A DNA stretch of 64,000 bases from Acetobacteraceae bacterium (GTDB lineage Bacteria; Pseudomonadota; Alphaproteobacteria; Acetobacterales; Acetobacteraceae): the NCBI GenBank assembly GCA_021732665.1, contig JAKFUL010000031.1, positions 1 to 64,000 of the forward strand, written 5' to 3'. Made by a program: the position numbers and the translations under genes. The notes beneath the pieces were generated by a model. That model was given only the letters and a program-made list of their open reading frames with translations, did not search any database and was not told where the DNA came from. Positions 26,290 to 34,312 of this stretch are shown here, piece after piece (position 1 is the stretch's first letter; every line of letters starts with the position of its first letter).

Positions 26290-26505
26290 ATGGAAGCGAC
26301 ATTAGACCATGCCCGCGAAGCCAAGGCTGTGGCCTCCCAATACCTCCCTCCGGGCGTGAAGATCAGTGGCCTGGGCATCACCCGTATGGGCGGCGCCTAC
26401 GCGTTGAAGGTCAACCTTTTTGAGGAACCGCACGTCGCCCTGCCGGGCGATATCCTCGGCATCAAGGTTCTCTACAGCGTGGTTGGACGGGTTAAGGCGC
26501 GTTAG
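26290..26505 (+). CDS. Small companion protein of the trypsin-like protease
   Basis: A 71-residue soluble protein from the ATG at 26290, nine bases after the protease stop. A short helix (EATLDHAREAKAVASQYLPP) leads into a beta module: GLGITRMGGAYALKVNLFEE, then LPGDILGIKVLYSVVGRVKA. The GxGxx...ALKV...LPxxIxGIKV pattern is the same kind of unit as in the N-terminal part of the protease (GIAMGIA...RLAVRVQAHLP). It may act as a regulator, decoy or targeting subunit. This is inference from pattern; I know no named family for it. Confidence 0.65.
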   Translation: MEATLDHAREAKAVASQYLPPGVKISGLGITRMGGAYALKVNLFEEPHVALPGDILGIKVLYSVVGRVKAR

Positions 26506-26555
26506 GCCGGAAACCCCAGTTGTTCCTCGAGTCCAAGTTGGCTAACGGACACGGC

Positions 26556-27476
26556 ATGACCTTCGACAGCACCGCCACAGGCACTTACGTCATCGCCCCC
26601 ACGCCCTTCCTGCCGGATGGCGCGCTGGACCTGCCCAGCGCGGCCCGCATGACCGAGGCCTATCTGAGGATGGGCGCCACCGGCCTCACCATCCTCGGCA
26701 TCATGGGCGAGGCGCCGAAGCTGGATGCGGCCGAGAGCACGGCCTTCGTCAGGGCCGTGCTCGCCGCCAATGCCGGCGCGGTGCCGGTGGTGGTCGGCGT
26801 CTCCTCCCCCGGCTTCGCCGCCATGCGCGCGCTGAGCGCCGAGGTGATGGAAGCGGGTGCGGCCGGCGTGATGATCGCCCCCACCCCCGGCCTGAAGGGC
26901 GATGACGCGGTCGTCTCCTACTTCCAGCAGGCCAGCGAGGTGGTGGGGCCGGCACCCTGGTGCCTGCAGGATTTCCCGCAGGCCAATGGCGTGACCATCA
27001 CGCCCAACATGGTGGCCCGCATTTCGGCCGACCCGCGCTGCGTGATGCTCAAGGCCGAGGATTGGCCGGGGCTGGACAAGATTTCCGCGATCCGCGCGCT
27101 GGAGGCGGCGGGCAAGATGAAGCGCCTGTCCATCCTCGGCGGCTTCTCCGGCCTCTTCCTGCCCGAGGAATTGTCGCGTGGCACAGATGGCGTGATGACC
27201 GGCTACGCCTTCCCGGAGCTTCTTGTGGCGCTGTGCAAGCACGGCCCCACGGAGGAAATGTGGGACCGCTTCGAGGCGCATCTGCCGCTGATCCGCACCG
27301 ACAACCAGCCCGGCCTCGGCCTGGCCGTGCGCAAATATGTGCTGATGCGCCGCGGCATCATCGCGCATGAGACCGCCCGCGCCCCGGCGCCGAAACTCTC
27401 CGCCCCGGCGCGGGCCGAGGTGGACCATCTGCTCGCCCGCCTGGCGAAGCGCGACCCTGTGGCGGTGATGCCGTGA
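26556..27476 (+). CDS. Dihydrodipicolinate synthase/N-acetylneuraminate lyase family protein
   Basis: A 306-residue TIM-barrel aldolase or hydratase of the DapA family. The pattern [17 protein letters not shown] at the start, [19 protein letters not shown] and VPVVVGVSS identify the family. The Schiff-base Lys is in [11 protein letters not shown], and [14 protein letters not shown] closes the barrel. The usual GTTGE motif of true DHDPS is changed to GIMGE, so lysine biosynthesis is unlikely; related proteins cleave or dehydrate sugar acids or keto acids. The ATG at 26556 is preferred over a longer frame. Its stop overlaps the tyrS GTG start by four bases, an unusual partnership. Confidence 0.88.
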   Translation: MTFDSTATGTYVIAPTPFLPDGALDLPSAARMTEAYLRMGATGLTILGIMGEAPKLDAAESTAFVRAVLAANAGAVPVVVGVSSPGFAAMRALSAEVMEAGAAGVMIAPTPGLKGDDAVVSYFQQASEVVGPAPWCLQDFPQANGVTITPNMVARISADPRCVMLKAEDWPGLDKISAIRALEAAGKMKRLSILGGFSGLFLPEELSRGTDGVMTGYAFPELLVALCKHGPTEEMWDRFEAHLPLIRTDNQPGLGLAVRKYVLMRRGIIAHETARAPAPKLSAPARAEVDHLLARLAKRDPVAVMP

Positions 27477-28678
27477 AGGATTTTCTCGCCCTCGCCCGCG
27501 CCCGCGGCTTCATCCACCAGACCACCGATGCCGAGGCGTTTTCCGCCCGGCTGAAGAGCGGCGTGCTGCCCGGCTATATCGGCTTCGACTGCACCGCGGA
27601 TAGCCTGCATGTCGGCAGCCTGGTGCAGATCATGATCCTGCGGCTGTTGCAGCAGGCCGGCCACAAGCCCGTGGTGCTGATGGGCGGCGGCACGACCAAG
27701 GTCGGCGACCCCTCCTTTCGCGACGAGGCGCGGCCGCTGCTCGACGATGCGCGCATCGAGGCCAACAAGGCCGGCATCCGCCAGGTTTTCGATGCATTTC
27801 TCACCTTCGGTGAGGGGCCGACGGATGCGGTGATGCTCGACAACGCCGCCTGGCTGGATCAGCTCGCCTATATCCCCTTCCTGCGCGATGTCGGCCGGCA
27901 TTTTTCGGTCAACCGCATGCTGTCGATGGACAGCGTGAAGCTGCGCCTCGACCGCGAACAGAATCTGTCCTTTCTCGAATTCAATTATATGCTGCTGCAA
28001 TCCTACGATTTCCTCGAGCTGTTCCGGCAGCACGGCGTGGCGCTGCAAATGGGCGGCTCGGACCAATGGGGCAATATCGTCCTGGGGGCGGACCTCATCC
28101 GCCGGGTGACGGGCGGCGAGGCGCATGTGCTGACCACGCCGCTCATCACCAGCAGTTCCGGCGCCAAGATGGGCAAGACGGCGAGCGGAGCGATCTGGCT
28201 GAGCGCCGAAAAACTCTCGCCCTTCGACTACTGGCAGTTCTGGCGGAATACCGAGGATGGCGATGTCGGCCGCTTCCTGAAGCTCTTCACCGAGTTGCCG
28301 CTGGAGGAGATCGCCCGGCTCGAGGCGCTGGAAGGCGCCGAGATCAACGAGGCGAAAAAGGTGTTGGCCACAGAGGCCACGACCCTGCTGCATGGCCGCG
28401 CCGCGGCCGAGGCGGCGGCGGAGACAGCGCGCAAAACCTTCGAGGAAGGCGAGGCCGGTGGTGACCTGCCGCGCATCGCCATCGGGGCGCAGACCAGCCT
28501 GACCGCGCTGCTGGTCCAGGCCGGCTTCGCCGCCTCCAACGCCGAGGCGCGCCGCCACGTCGCCGGCGGCGGCGTGCGGGTGGATGATGCGGTGGCGAGT
28601 GACCCGCAGATGCTGGTGGCTGCGCCCGCGAAACTCAGCTTCGGGCGCAAAAAACACGCATTGATCGTCGCCGGCTAA
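27473..28678 (+). CDS. tyrS: Tyrosyl-tRNA synthetase
   Basis: A 401-residue class I synthetase charging tRNA-Tyr. The HIGH-equivalent is in [11 protein letters not shown], the tyrosine-binding region includes [10 protein letters not shown] and [10 protein letters not shown], and the KMSKS-equivalent reads KMGKT in [10 protein letters not shown]. An S4-like RNA-binding domain lies at the C-terminus ([20 protein letters not shown]). The start is GTG at 27473, overlapping the DapA-family stop (GTGA). Length is normal for proteobacteria. The four-base overlap implies co-transcription with the lyase gene. Confidence 0.96.
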   Translation: MKDFLALARARGFIHQTTDAEAFSARLKSGVLPGYIGFDCTADSLHVGSLVQIMILRLLQQAGHKPVVLMGGGTTKVGDPSFRDEARPLLDDARIEANKAGIRQVFDAFLTFGEGPTDAVMLDNAAWLDQLAYIPFLRDVGRHFSVNRMLSMDSVKLRLDREQNLSFLEFNYMLLQSYDFLELFRQHGVALQMGGSDQWGNIVLGADLIRRVTGGEAHVLTTPLITSSSGAKMGKTASGAIWLSAEKLSPFDYWQFWRNTEDGDVGRFLKLFTELPLEEIARLEALEGAEINEAKKVLATEATTLLHGRAAAEAAAETARKTFEEGEAGGDLPRIAIGAQTSLTALLVQAGFAASNAEARRHVAGGGVRVDDAVASDPQMLVAAPAKLSFGRKKHALIVAG

Positions 28679-29052
28679 CGGATCTCGCAGTTCTGCTCCA
28701 TCGCGTCGCCCCCGGCGATGAGGATGGCGGAGCGGCCGGCCTGGAATTCCTGCCAGCAGGCGGTGGACCAGCCGGCGCCGGTATGGCCCTCCGCGGTCAC
28801 GCGCAGCGCCACCCCGCCGGGCGGCCGGACGCAGAAGGTGGTCCCCGGGCTGAAAGTGTATTGCGAATCCCGCAGCCAGGCCGCGCGGCCTGGCGTCGCC
28901 TGCGCGGCACCGGCCGGCTGCCAGTCGATGGTGAAGCGGGTGGGGGTGGCGGCGTCGTTGGCCACGCAGATGCGCGCGGCTTGCCCCGTGTTGGCCCAGG
29001 CCGATGCCGCCAGGGCGATCAGCATGGTAGGCACGGCGGTCTTCCTGAACAT
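28675..29052 (-). CDS. Small secreted protein of unknown function
   Basis: A 125-residue protein with a signal peptide ([20 protein letters not shown]). The mature domain has four cysteines in two likely pairs ([29 protein letters not shown]) and beta-rich sequence ([19 protein letters not shown]). AGGAG lies six bases before the ATG, supporting the start. It converges on tyrS, with the stops overlapping by four bases. No family is recognised, but the cysteines and ribosome site argue for a real exported product. Confidence 0.7.
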   Translation of the reverse strand: MFRKTAVPTMLIALAASAWANTGQAARICVANDAATPTRFTIDWQPAGAAQATPGRAAWLRDSQYTFSPGTTFCVRPPGGVALRVTAEGHTGAGWSTACWQEFQAGRSAILIAGGDAMEQNCEIR

Positions 29053-29197
29053 CCTGCTCTCCTTTTCTCGGCGTGGAGGCAGAATGCTGGCAGCGGGTTA
29101 ACAGAACCAATCGGAAGGGGCGATCAGTGCGATAGGCGCTGGCCTGGACCACGCTGCGTTCACATGCGTTCACTCCGCATGGTCTGGCCGTTGCTGC

Positions 29198-29245
29198 GAG
29201 CATGATTCAGCGTTTTCGGCGATTCCGCCTCAACGCATCATGCTC
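29198..29245. repeat. Dispersed palindromic repeat, copy 1
   Basis: A 48-base imperfect palindrome: GAGCATGAT at the left end matches ATCATGCTC at the right end, with an inner GGCGATTCCGCC-type stem. It starts right after the stop of the fused permease gene. A second copy, nearly identical over its first 35 bases, occurs at 43840-43888. It is probably a REP/MITE-like element or a recurrent 3'-end hairpin that could stop transcription or protect mRNA. Confidence 0.8.
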
Positions 29246-30930
29246 TATCGCCGCCACACCCGGTCCAGCGGCATCAGCCGATTGACGGCCCAGAGCAAAA
29301 GCATGGTCAGCAGGATGATGCCGGTGCTGATGGCGTTCACCGTGTTCTCCAGGCTGAAGGTGGCCTCGGCATAGATCCGCACCGGCAGGGTTTGCATCCG
29401 CGCGGTGGTGAGGAAGGCCGTCACCGTCACCTCGCCGAAGGAGAGCAGAAAGCCGATGACGCAGGCCACGCCGATGCCGGGGCCGAGCTGCGGCAGGATC
29501 ACCCGCGCGAACACCCGGGCCGGCGAGGCGCCGAGCCCGCCTGCGGCCTCCTCCAGCGCGCGGTCCAGCTGCTGCACCGAGGCGCGCAGCAACGCCAGCA
29601 TGAAGGGCGCCACCAGCACGACATGCACCGCCAGCAGCCCCAGAAACGGCGGCAGCGCGGTGAACCATTGCAGCAGCCGCAGCATGCCCAGGCCAATGGC
29701 GATGCCGGGCAAAGCCAGCGGCAGCATCAGCGCGGCACCCAGCCATTCCCGGCCACGAAACGTGCCGCGCCCCAGCGCGAAGGACGCCGGCAGGGCGATG
29801 GCGAGCGATATGGCCACGCAGCACAACGCCAGCTGCACGCTGACCCAGGCATCGGAGAGGTAGCGCGGATTCTCCCACACCGCGACATACCAGCGCCAGG
29901 TGAAGCCCAGGAACTGCGCGACCGAGGCCTGCGGCGAGTTGTTCACCGAGGCCACGGCCACCAGCAGCAGCGGAAACAGCAGCAGGAACAGGGCCAGCGC
30001 CAGCAACAGCCGCGACAGCCATGGCCCCAGCGCTTCCAGGATCAGCACCAGGGCGCGCGGCGGCACCCAGGCCTCGCCCTGCCCGCGCCCGCTCAGCCAG
30101 GGCATGGACCGGCCGATGACGAAGGCGAGCCCCAGTGTCACCGCAACGGAGGCGCCGAGCATCAGCATGGCCATGGCCGCGGCGAGAGGATAGTTCAGGA
30201 TTTCCAGCCCCTCGCGCAGCACCACCATGCCGCTGACCAGCACTTTTCGCCCGCCCACCAGCGTGGCCGAGACATAGGCCGTGGAGGCCAGCAGGAAGAC
30301 CACCGTCATCCCCGCCCGCAGCCCGGCGAGCGAAAGCGGAAACGTCACCCGCCAGAAGGTGACTACCGGCCCGGCGCCCAGGCCGGAAGCCGCCTCGGTC
30401 AGCCGCTTCTCCTGCGCCTCCAACACGTCATACAGCGCGAGCACCATGAAGGGCAGGAAGACCTGCGTCAGCGCCAGCCCCACCGCAAACCAGCCGAAGA
30501 GCAGGTCCACGCGGCCCAGCCCCAGCCCCTCGGTGATGCGCGTGAGGATGCCGCCGCGGCCGAGCAGCAGGATGATGCCGAGCGAGCGCACCACGACATT
30601 GGTGAGCAGCGGCACCAGCACGCAGGCGAAGCCCAGCGGCTTCCATGCCGGCGGCAGGCGGGTGAGCCAGAGCGCCATGGGATAGGCCAGCACGACCGAC
30701 ACGGCGGTGACCACCGCCCCCAGCAACAGCGTGTTGAGGAAGGTGCGGAGGTAGAACCGGTCGCCCAGGATTTCGGCGTATTGCGCGGCGCTGGGGGTGA
30801 AAGACAGGGGCGCGAACAACTCGCTGCTTTCCTGCACGGAGAGCAATGCGACCACGCCCAAGGGGGCCGCGAAGGCGGCGAGCAACCAAAGCAGGTATGG
30901 CCCGGCGAGGAGCGGGGATGTCTTCCTCAC
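29245..30930 (-). CDS. Fused double ABC permease (PotB+PotC-like)
   Basis: A 561-residue inner-membrane protein made of two permease modules, each with about six helices: residues 1-285 (LLAGPYLLWLLAAFAAPLGV start, EAA loop EAASGLGAGPVVTFWRVTFP) and 290-561 (EAAGGLGASPARVFARVILP). Single-chain double permeases occur in spermidine/putrescine- and iron-type systems. It forms the whole channel for the ATPase and binding protein encoded upstream. It is separated from the binding-protein gene by an 85-base gap containing a long inverted repeat. The stop (TAG) abuts the dispersed palindrome. Confidence 0.92.
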   Translation of the reverse strand: MRKTSPLLAGPYLLWLLAAFAAPLGVVALLSVQESSELFAPLSFTPSAAQYAEILGDRFYLRTFLNTLLLGAVVTAVSVVLAYPMALWLTRLPPAWKPLGFACVLVPLLTNVVVRSLGIILLLGRGGILTRITEGLGLGRVDLLFGWFAVGLALTQVFLPFMVLALYDVLEAQEKRLTEAASGLGAGPVVTFWRVTFPLSLAGLRAGMTVVFLLASTAYVSATLVGGRKVLVSGMVVLREGLEILNYPLAAAMAMLMLGASVAVTLGLAFVIGRSMPWLSGRGQGEAWVPPRALVLILEALGPWLSRLLLALALFLLLFPLLLVAVASVNNSPQASVAQFLGFTWRWYVAVWENPRYLSDAWVSVQLALCCVAISLAIALPASFALGRGTFRGREWLGAALMLPLALPGIAIGLGMLRLLQWFTALPPFLGLLAVHVVLVAPFMLALLRASVQQLDRALEEAAGGLGASPARVFARVILPQLGPGIGVACVIGFLLSFGEVTVTAFLTTARMQTLPVRIYAEATFSLENTVNAISTGIILLTMLLLWAVNRLMPLDRVWRR

Positions 30931-31006
30931 CCGCCGTCATGGCCGGGCCACGACCCGGCCATCTCCGCGGCGTCAGCAGATGGCCGGGTCAAGCCCGGCC
31001 ATGACG
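30931..31006. repeat. Inverted repeat between binding-protein and permease genes
   Basis: Two arms, GTCATGGCCGGGCCACGACC and onward (30936-30964) and its near reverse complement ending GGCCGGGTCAAGCCCGGCC plus ATGAC (30979-31003), flank a 14-base loop. Each arm is itself a small hairpin (GGCCGGG...CCCGGCC). This resembles the alphaproteobacterial intergenic repeats built around GGCCGGGTC-AAGCCCGGCC. Placed inside an operon, it could lower permease expression relative to binding protein. Confidence 0.75.
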
Positions 31007-31015
31007 GGGTTGGCA

Positions 31016-32038
31016 TTACCCGGCAATCTCACGGGTAAACCGGCTGGACCACCTCGGCTGGTTCCTGATCACCACATCCCAATCGAAATCCACCAGCTTG
31101 CCCACGGCTTCCGGCCCCAGCACCAGCTTCGCCGCCAGCGCCGGCGGAAATTCCACGTTGTTCACGGTGGGCGAGTAGTAAATTCGCTCGGCATAGGCCC
31201 GCTGGCAGGCCGGGCTGAGATGCAGGTTCACGAAGGCCTCCGCCAGCGCCTGGGCGCGGGTGCCGACCGTGATGCAGGCCACATTGGTCGCCACCGCCTG
31301 GCCCTCCACCGGGTCGGCGATGACGATGTTGGGGTTGCGCGCCTCGGCATAGGAACGGGTGAAGCTGCCGAACTCCACGCTGGCCGCGCCCACCTGCTGG
31401 TCGAACATCCCGAACAATTGGTCCTGGCTGGCCTGGATGGCGGGGAAGGGACGCAGCCGGGCAATGGCCGCGAAGCCGGGGTCGATGTTGTTCTCATCGC
31501 CGCCGAACACCTTGGCCGCCATCAGCAGTGCCGCGGTGCCCTGGGCGCCGGGATAGGTCGGCCAGATCACCTTGCCGCGCAGGTCGTCGCGCCAGAAATC
31601 GCGCCAGGAGGTCATGGGCTGCGCCACCATCCGCCGGTCATAGACGATCGTCACCGGGTTGAAGGCGACGCCGAAGCCGCCGAGCCTGGCCACAGGGTAG
31701 AGATGCTGCGCGTTCGGCACATTGGTGTTGGCCGCCTGGGTCACCCCATCGCGCACTGCCTGGCGGCTTTCGAAGATGTTGAGGTAGAGCAGGTCGAAGC
31801 TGGGCCGGCCGCGTTCGGCATAGGCGCGCGCCCGGCGTTCGGTGGTGCCGCCGAGGACGTAGTTGATGCGCACGCCATGCTGCGCCTCCAGCGGCCCTGA
31901 GACGAATTCGCGCAGGATGCGCTCCTGCGCGCCGCCCCAGACGCCGACGGTCAGCTCATCGCCGCGCCTGATCTGGGCGATGGCGTTGGAGGCGAAGAAA
32001 GCGGGGGCGGCGAGAAGGGCGTTGCGGCGGGTGAACAT
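31016..32038 (-). CDS. ABC transporter substrate-binding protein, PotD/iron type
   Basis: A 340-residue periplasmic protein with signal MFTRRNALLAAPAFFASNAIA. The mature part has LTVGVWGGAQERILREFV, LLYLNIFESRQAVRDGV, VTIVYDRRMVAQPMTSWRDF and WPTYPGAQGTAALLMAA, the layout of extracellular family 1 proteins for spermidine/putrescine and some iron chelates. Ligand-contact residues cannot be assigned with confidence. The start overlaps the ATPase stop by one base (TGATG). Gene order on the minus strand is Rieske oxygenase, ATPase, binding protein, permease. Confidence 0.9.
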   Translation of the reverse strand: MFTRRNALLAAPAFFASNAIAQIRRGDELTVGVWGGAQERILREFVSGPLEAQHGVRINYVLGGTTERRARAYAERGRPSFDLLYLNIFESRQAVRDGVTQAANTNVPNAQHLYPVARLGGFGVAFNPVTIVYDRRMVAQPMTSWRDFWRDDLRGKVIWPTYPGAQGTAALLMAAKVFGGDENNIDPGFAAIARLRPFPAIQASQDQLFGMFDQQVGAASVEFGSFTRSYAEARNPNIVIADPVEGQAVATNVACITVGTRAQALAEAFVNLHLSPACQRAYAERIYYSPTVNNVEFPPALAAKLVLGPEAVGKLVDFDWDVVIRNQPRWSSRFTREIAG

Positions 32039-33078
32039 CAGGTCTCTCCAATCCAGGTGATGGCGTCATGGCCGCCTTGCAGCAGCACTTGGGTTCCGGG
32101 GGCCAGAGCGGGTTCGGTGGTGGGGCGCAGCACACGGATTTTCCGCGAGCCCAGCGCGATCTCGTAATGCACGGCATCGCCCAGCCAGGCGGCCTCGGCC
32201 ACCACGCCCCATGCGGCGAAGGGCGCATCGGCGGTCGCGCCATGCAGCGTCAGGCGGGCGGCGCGCAGCACGGCGTGGCTGGGGCGGGCAGGGGCGTGGG
32301 GCGGCAGGGAAACGCGGATATCGCCCGAGGCGAAGGCGCCGTTTTCCGCCCGGCCGGGCAGCACGGTGCGCGCACCCAGAAAGCCTGCGGTGAAGACATG
32401 GCTCGGGTGTTCGCTCAGCGCCTGCGGGGCTGCGCATTCCACGATGCGGCCCTTTTCCATCACCGCGATCCTGTCGGCCAGCGCCAGAGCCTCCTCCTGG
32501 TCATGGGTGACGAAGAGGGTGGTGATGCCCAAGGCGCGCCGCAGCCGGCCGATCTCCTGCCGCATCTCCACCCGCAGACCGGCATCGAGGTTCGACAGCG
32601 GCTCATCCAGCAGCAACAGGGCAGGGCGGGTCACCAGCGCGCGGGCCAGCGCCACGCGCTGCTGCTGGCCGCCGGAGAGTTGCGCCGGATACCGCGCCGC
32701 GAAATCGGCCAGGCCCACCATGTCAAGGGCCTCGGCCACGCGGGCGCGGCGTTCGGGCGCGGGCACGTCGCGCATCTCCAGGCCGAAGGCCACGTTTCCG
32801 GCCGCCGTCATGTGCGGGAACAGCGCGTAGTTCTGGAACACCATGCCGATCTGCCGGCGATAGGGTGGCTCGCGCTCGATGCGCCGGCCATCCAGCTCGA
32901 TCCAGCCTGCATCGGGGGCGATGAAGCCGGCCACGAGGCGCAAGGTCGTGGTCTTGCCGCAGCCCGAGGGGCCGAGGAGGGCGATGCATTCGCCGCGTTC
33001 CACCTCCAGCGACACGTCATCGACGGCGGGCGGTCCGCCATAGGTTTTCGTGAGGCGGGAGAGGGTGAGGTGGCTCAC
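32038..33078 (-). CDS. ABC transporter ATPase, PotA-like with TOBE domain
   Basis: A 346-residue cytoplasmic ATPase. Residues 1-235 hold Walker A (GPSGCGKTT), Q-loop (VFQNYALFPHMT), signature (LSGGQQQRVALARAL) and Walker B (LLLDEPLSNLDAGL). Residues 240-346 form a TOBE-type regulatory domain (VLPGRAENGAFASGDIRVSL). The subfamily imports spermidine, putrescine, ferric iron and related ligands. It is coupled by four bases to the Rieske oxygenase gene upstream (33075-33078) and by one base to the binding protein downstream. Confidence 0.93.
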   Translation of the reverse strand: MSHLTLSRLTKTYGGPPAVDDVSLEVERGECIALLGPSGCGKTTTLRLVAGFIAPDAGWIELDGRRIEREPPYRRQIGMVFQNYALFPHMTAAGNVAFGLEMRDVPAPERRARVAEALDMVGLADFAARYPAQLSGGQQQRVALARALVTRPALLLLDEPLSNLDAGLRVEMRQEIGRLRRALGITTLFVTHDQEEALALADRIAVMEKGRIVECAAPQALSEHPSHVFTAGFLGARTVLPGRAENGAFASGDIRVSLPPHAPARPSHAVLRAARLTLHGATADAPFAAWGVVAEAAWLGDAVHYEIALGSRKIRVLRPTTEPALAPGTQVLLQGGHDAITWIGET

Positions 33079-34079
33079 GCCGCCGCCTTGCCCTGCGCCG
33101 CTATGGCCGCCGCCAGCATGCGGCGCATCAGCACGCCCGGACGGTCGGAGGGCATGTTGTACTCGATCCCCGCCTGGTCCAGCGGCACGTCGAATTCGGT
33201 GCTTTCGATGATGTCGCGGTCCTCATTGGTGACCATGCGGTCGAAGGCGATGATGTCGGCCGCCGCCGCCTGTTCCTCGGTGTCCGACCTGTAGACGAAC
33301 TGAACGATCTGGCTGGTCGCGTCGTCGATCGGCGTCGCTGCCGTGATGATGCTGTGGCTGATGCCATTGGGGTAGCGGATGCGCAGCTTGCGCAGGAAGG
33401 GCATGTACCAGCGCCCGCGCATGAACCGCGTGGTGGTGTCGCTGTCCATGCCCAGCGCCTTCTTCTGCACCTCGGGGTTGCGCACCGGCACCTCGGTGAT
33501 CATCAGGAAGCCGTCCGGGTATTCCTCGATCTCGAGCTTGGCAGGCTCGGGGTGGCCCTGGTCGCCGAAGCTGGCGCGATGGACGAAGCTGAAATGCGCG
33601 TTGTCGAAGCTGTTCTCCATCAGCCTGAGGCCGGCGCAGTTCCACACCTCATAGAACTCGTCGATGCGCCGAAAGCCTTCCGCCTCCTCCTCGAATTCGG
33701 GGAAGGGGAAGAGCGGTTCTTCCAGCGCTGCCCAGATATAGCCGTAGCGCGCCACGGCCCGATAACTGGGCGTGCCCATGCGGCCGCCCGATTGCCGCTC
33801 CGGCGGGCGCTGCGGCACGCGCACCACGAGGCCCGCGCGGTCATATTCCCAGCCATGATAGCCGCAGGCCAGCCGGCCCTCGGTGTAGAACCCCTTGGAG
33901 AGCTTCGCCGTGCGGTGGCAGCAGCGGTCAGCCATCACGGCCGGCTGGCCCTCGCCATCCACCCAAAGCACCAGATCCTCACCGAGCAGGCGAAACGGCT
34001 TCGGGCCATCCGCGAGCATCGCCAGCGGCATCAGCGGATACCAGAATTGGCGCAGCAGCGGGGTCTGCGTGGCCAGCAT
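33075..34079 (-). CDS. Rieske [2Fe-2S] aromatic-ring-hydroxylating oxygenase subunit
   Basis: A 334-residue VanA/phthalate-dioxygenase-type oxygenase. The Rieske ligands are Cys53-x-His55 in RCCHRTA and Cys72-x-x-His75 in ACGYHGW. The mononuclear iron site is the NSFDNAHFSFVHR stretch with Asp159 (bridging), His162 and His167. Such enzymes hydroxylate or demethylate aromatics and need a separate reductase, which is not nearby. It is the first gene of the operon and is coupled (ATGA) to the PotA-like ATPase, so its substrate may be what the transporter imports, for example an aromatic or methylated amine. Inference only. Confidence 0.9.
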   Translation of the reverse strand: MLATQTPLLRQFWYPLMPLAMLADGPKPFRLLGEDLVLWVDGEGQPAVMADRCCHRTAKLSKGFYTEGRLACGYHGWEYDRAGLVVRVPQRPPERQSGGRMGTPSYRAVARYGYIWAALEEPLFPFPEFEEEAEGFRRIDEFYEVWNCAGLRLMENSFDNAHFSFVHRASFGDQGHPEPAKLEIEEYPDGFLMITEVPVRNPEVQKKALGMDSDTTTRFMRGRWYMPFLRKLRIRYPNGISHSIITAATPIDDATSQIVQFVYRSDTEEQAAAADIIAFDRMVTNEDRDIIESTEFDVPLDQAGIEYNMPSDRPGVLMRRMLAAAIAAQGKAAA

Positions 34080-34312
34080 GGCGGGCTCCCATCGTGAACT
34101 GCGCTCGATCTTAGCGGCCCGGGCGCGCGGCGCATCCCCGGCGAAGGGCCGGCGCCAGGACCGGTGCCCGGCAAATGCCCGCCGTGAAGGCAGCGATGGT
34201 CAGAATCCGCGCAGGGGCGGGCCGCCCCACCGCGCCGGCCGCGCCCTCGCGGATGCGCCGGACCGCTGGCCGGTGCTACATCGCCTGAAACAACATCCCA
34301 CAGGAGGATATG

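Noticed and set aside
27473-28678. KMGKT instead of KMSKS in TyrRS as a defect
   Set aside because: Variants of this motif (KFGKT, KMSKS, KMGKT) are normal among bacterial tyrosyl-tRNA synthetases.
29198-31006. CRISPR array
   Set aside because: The repeats here are palindromic elements of different sequence, not regularly spaced direct repeats, and no cas genes are present.
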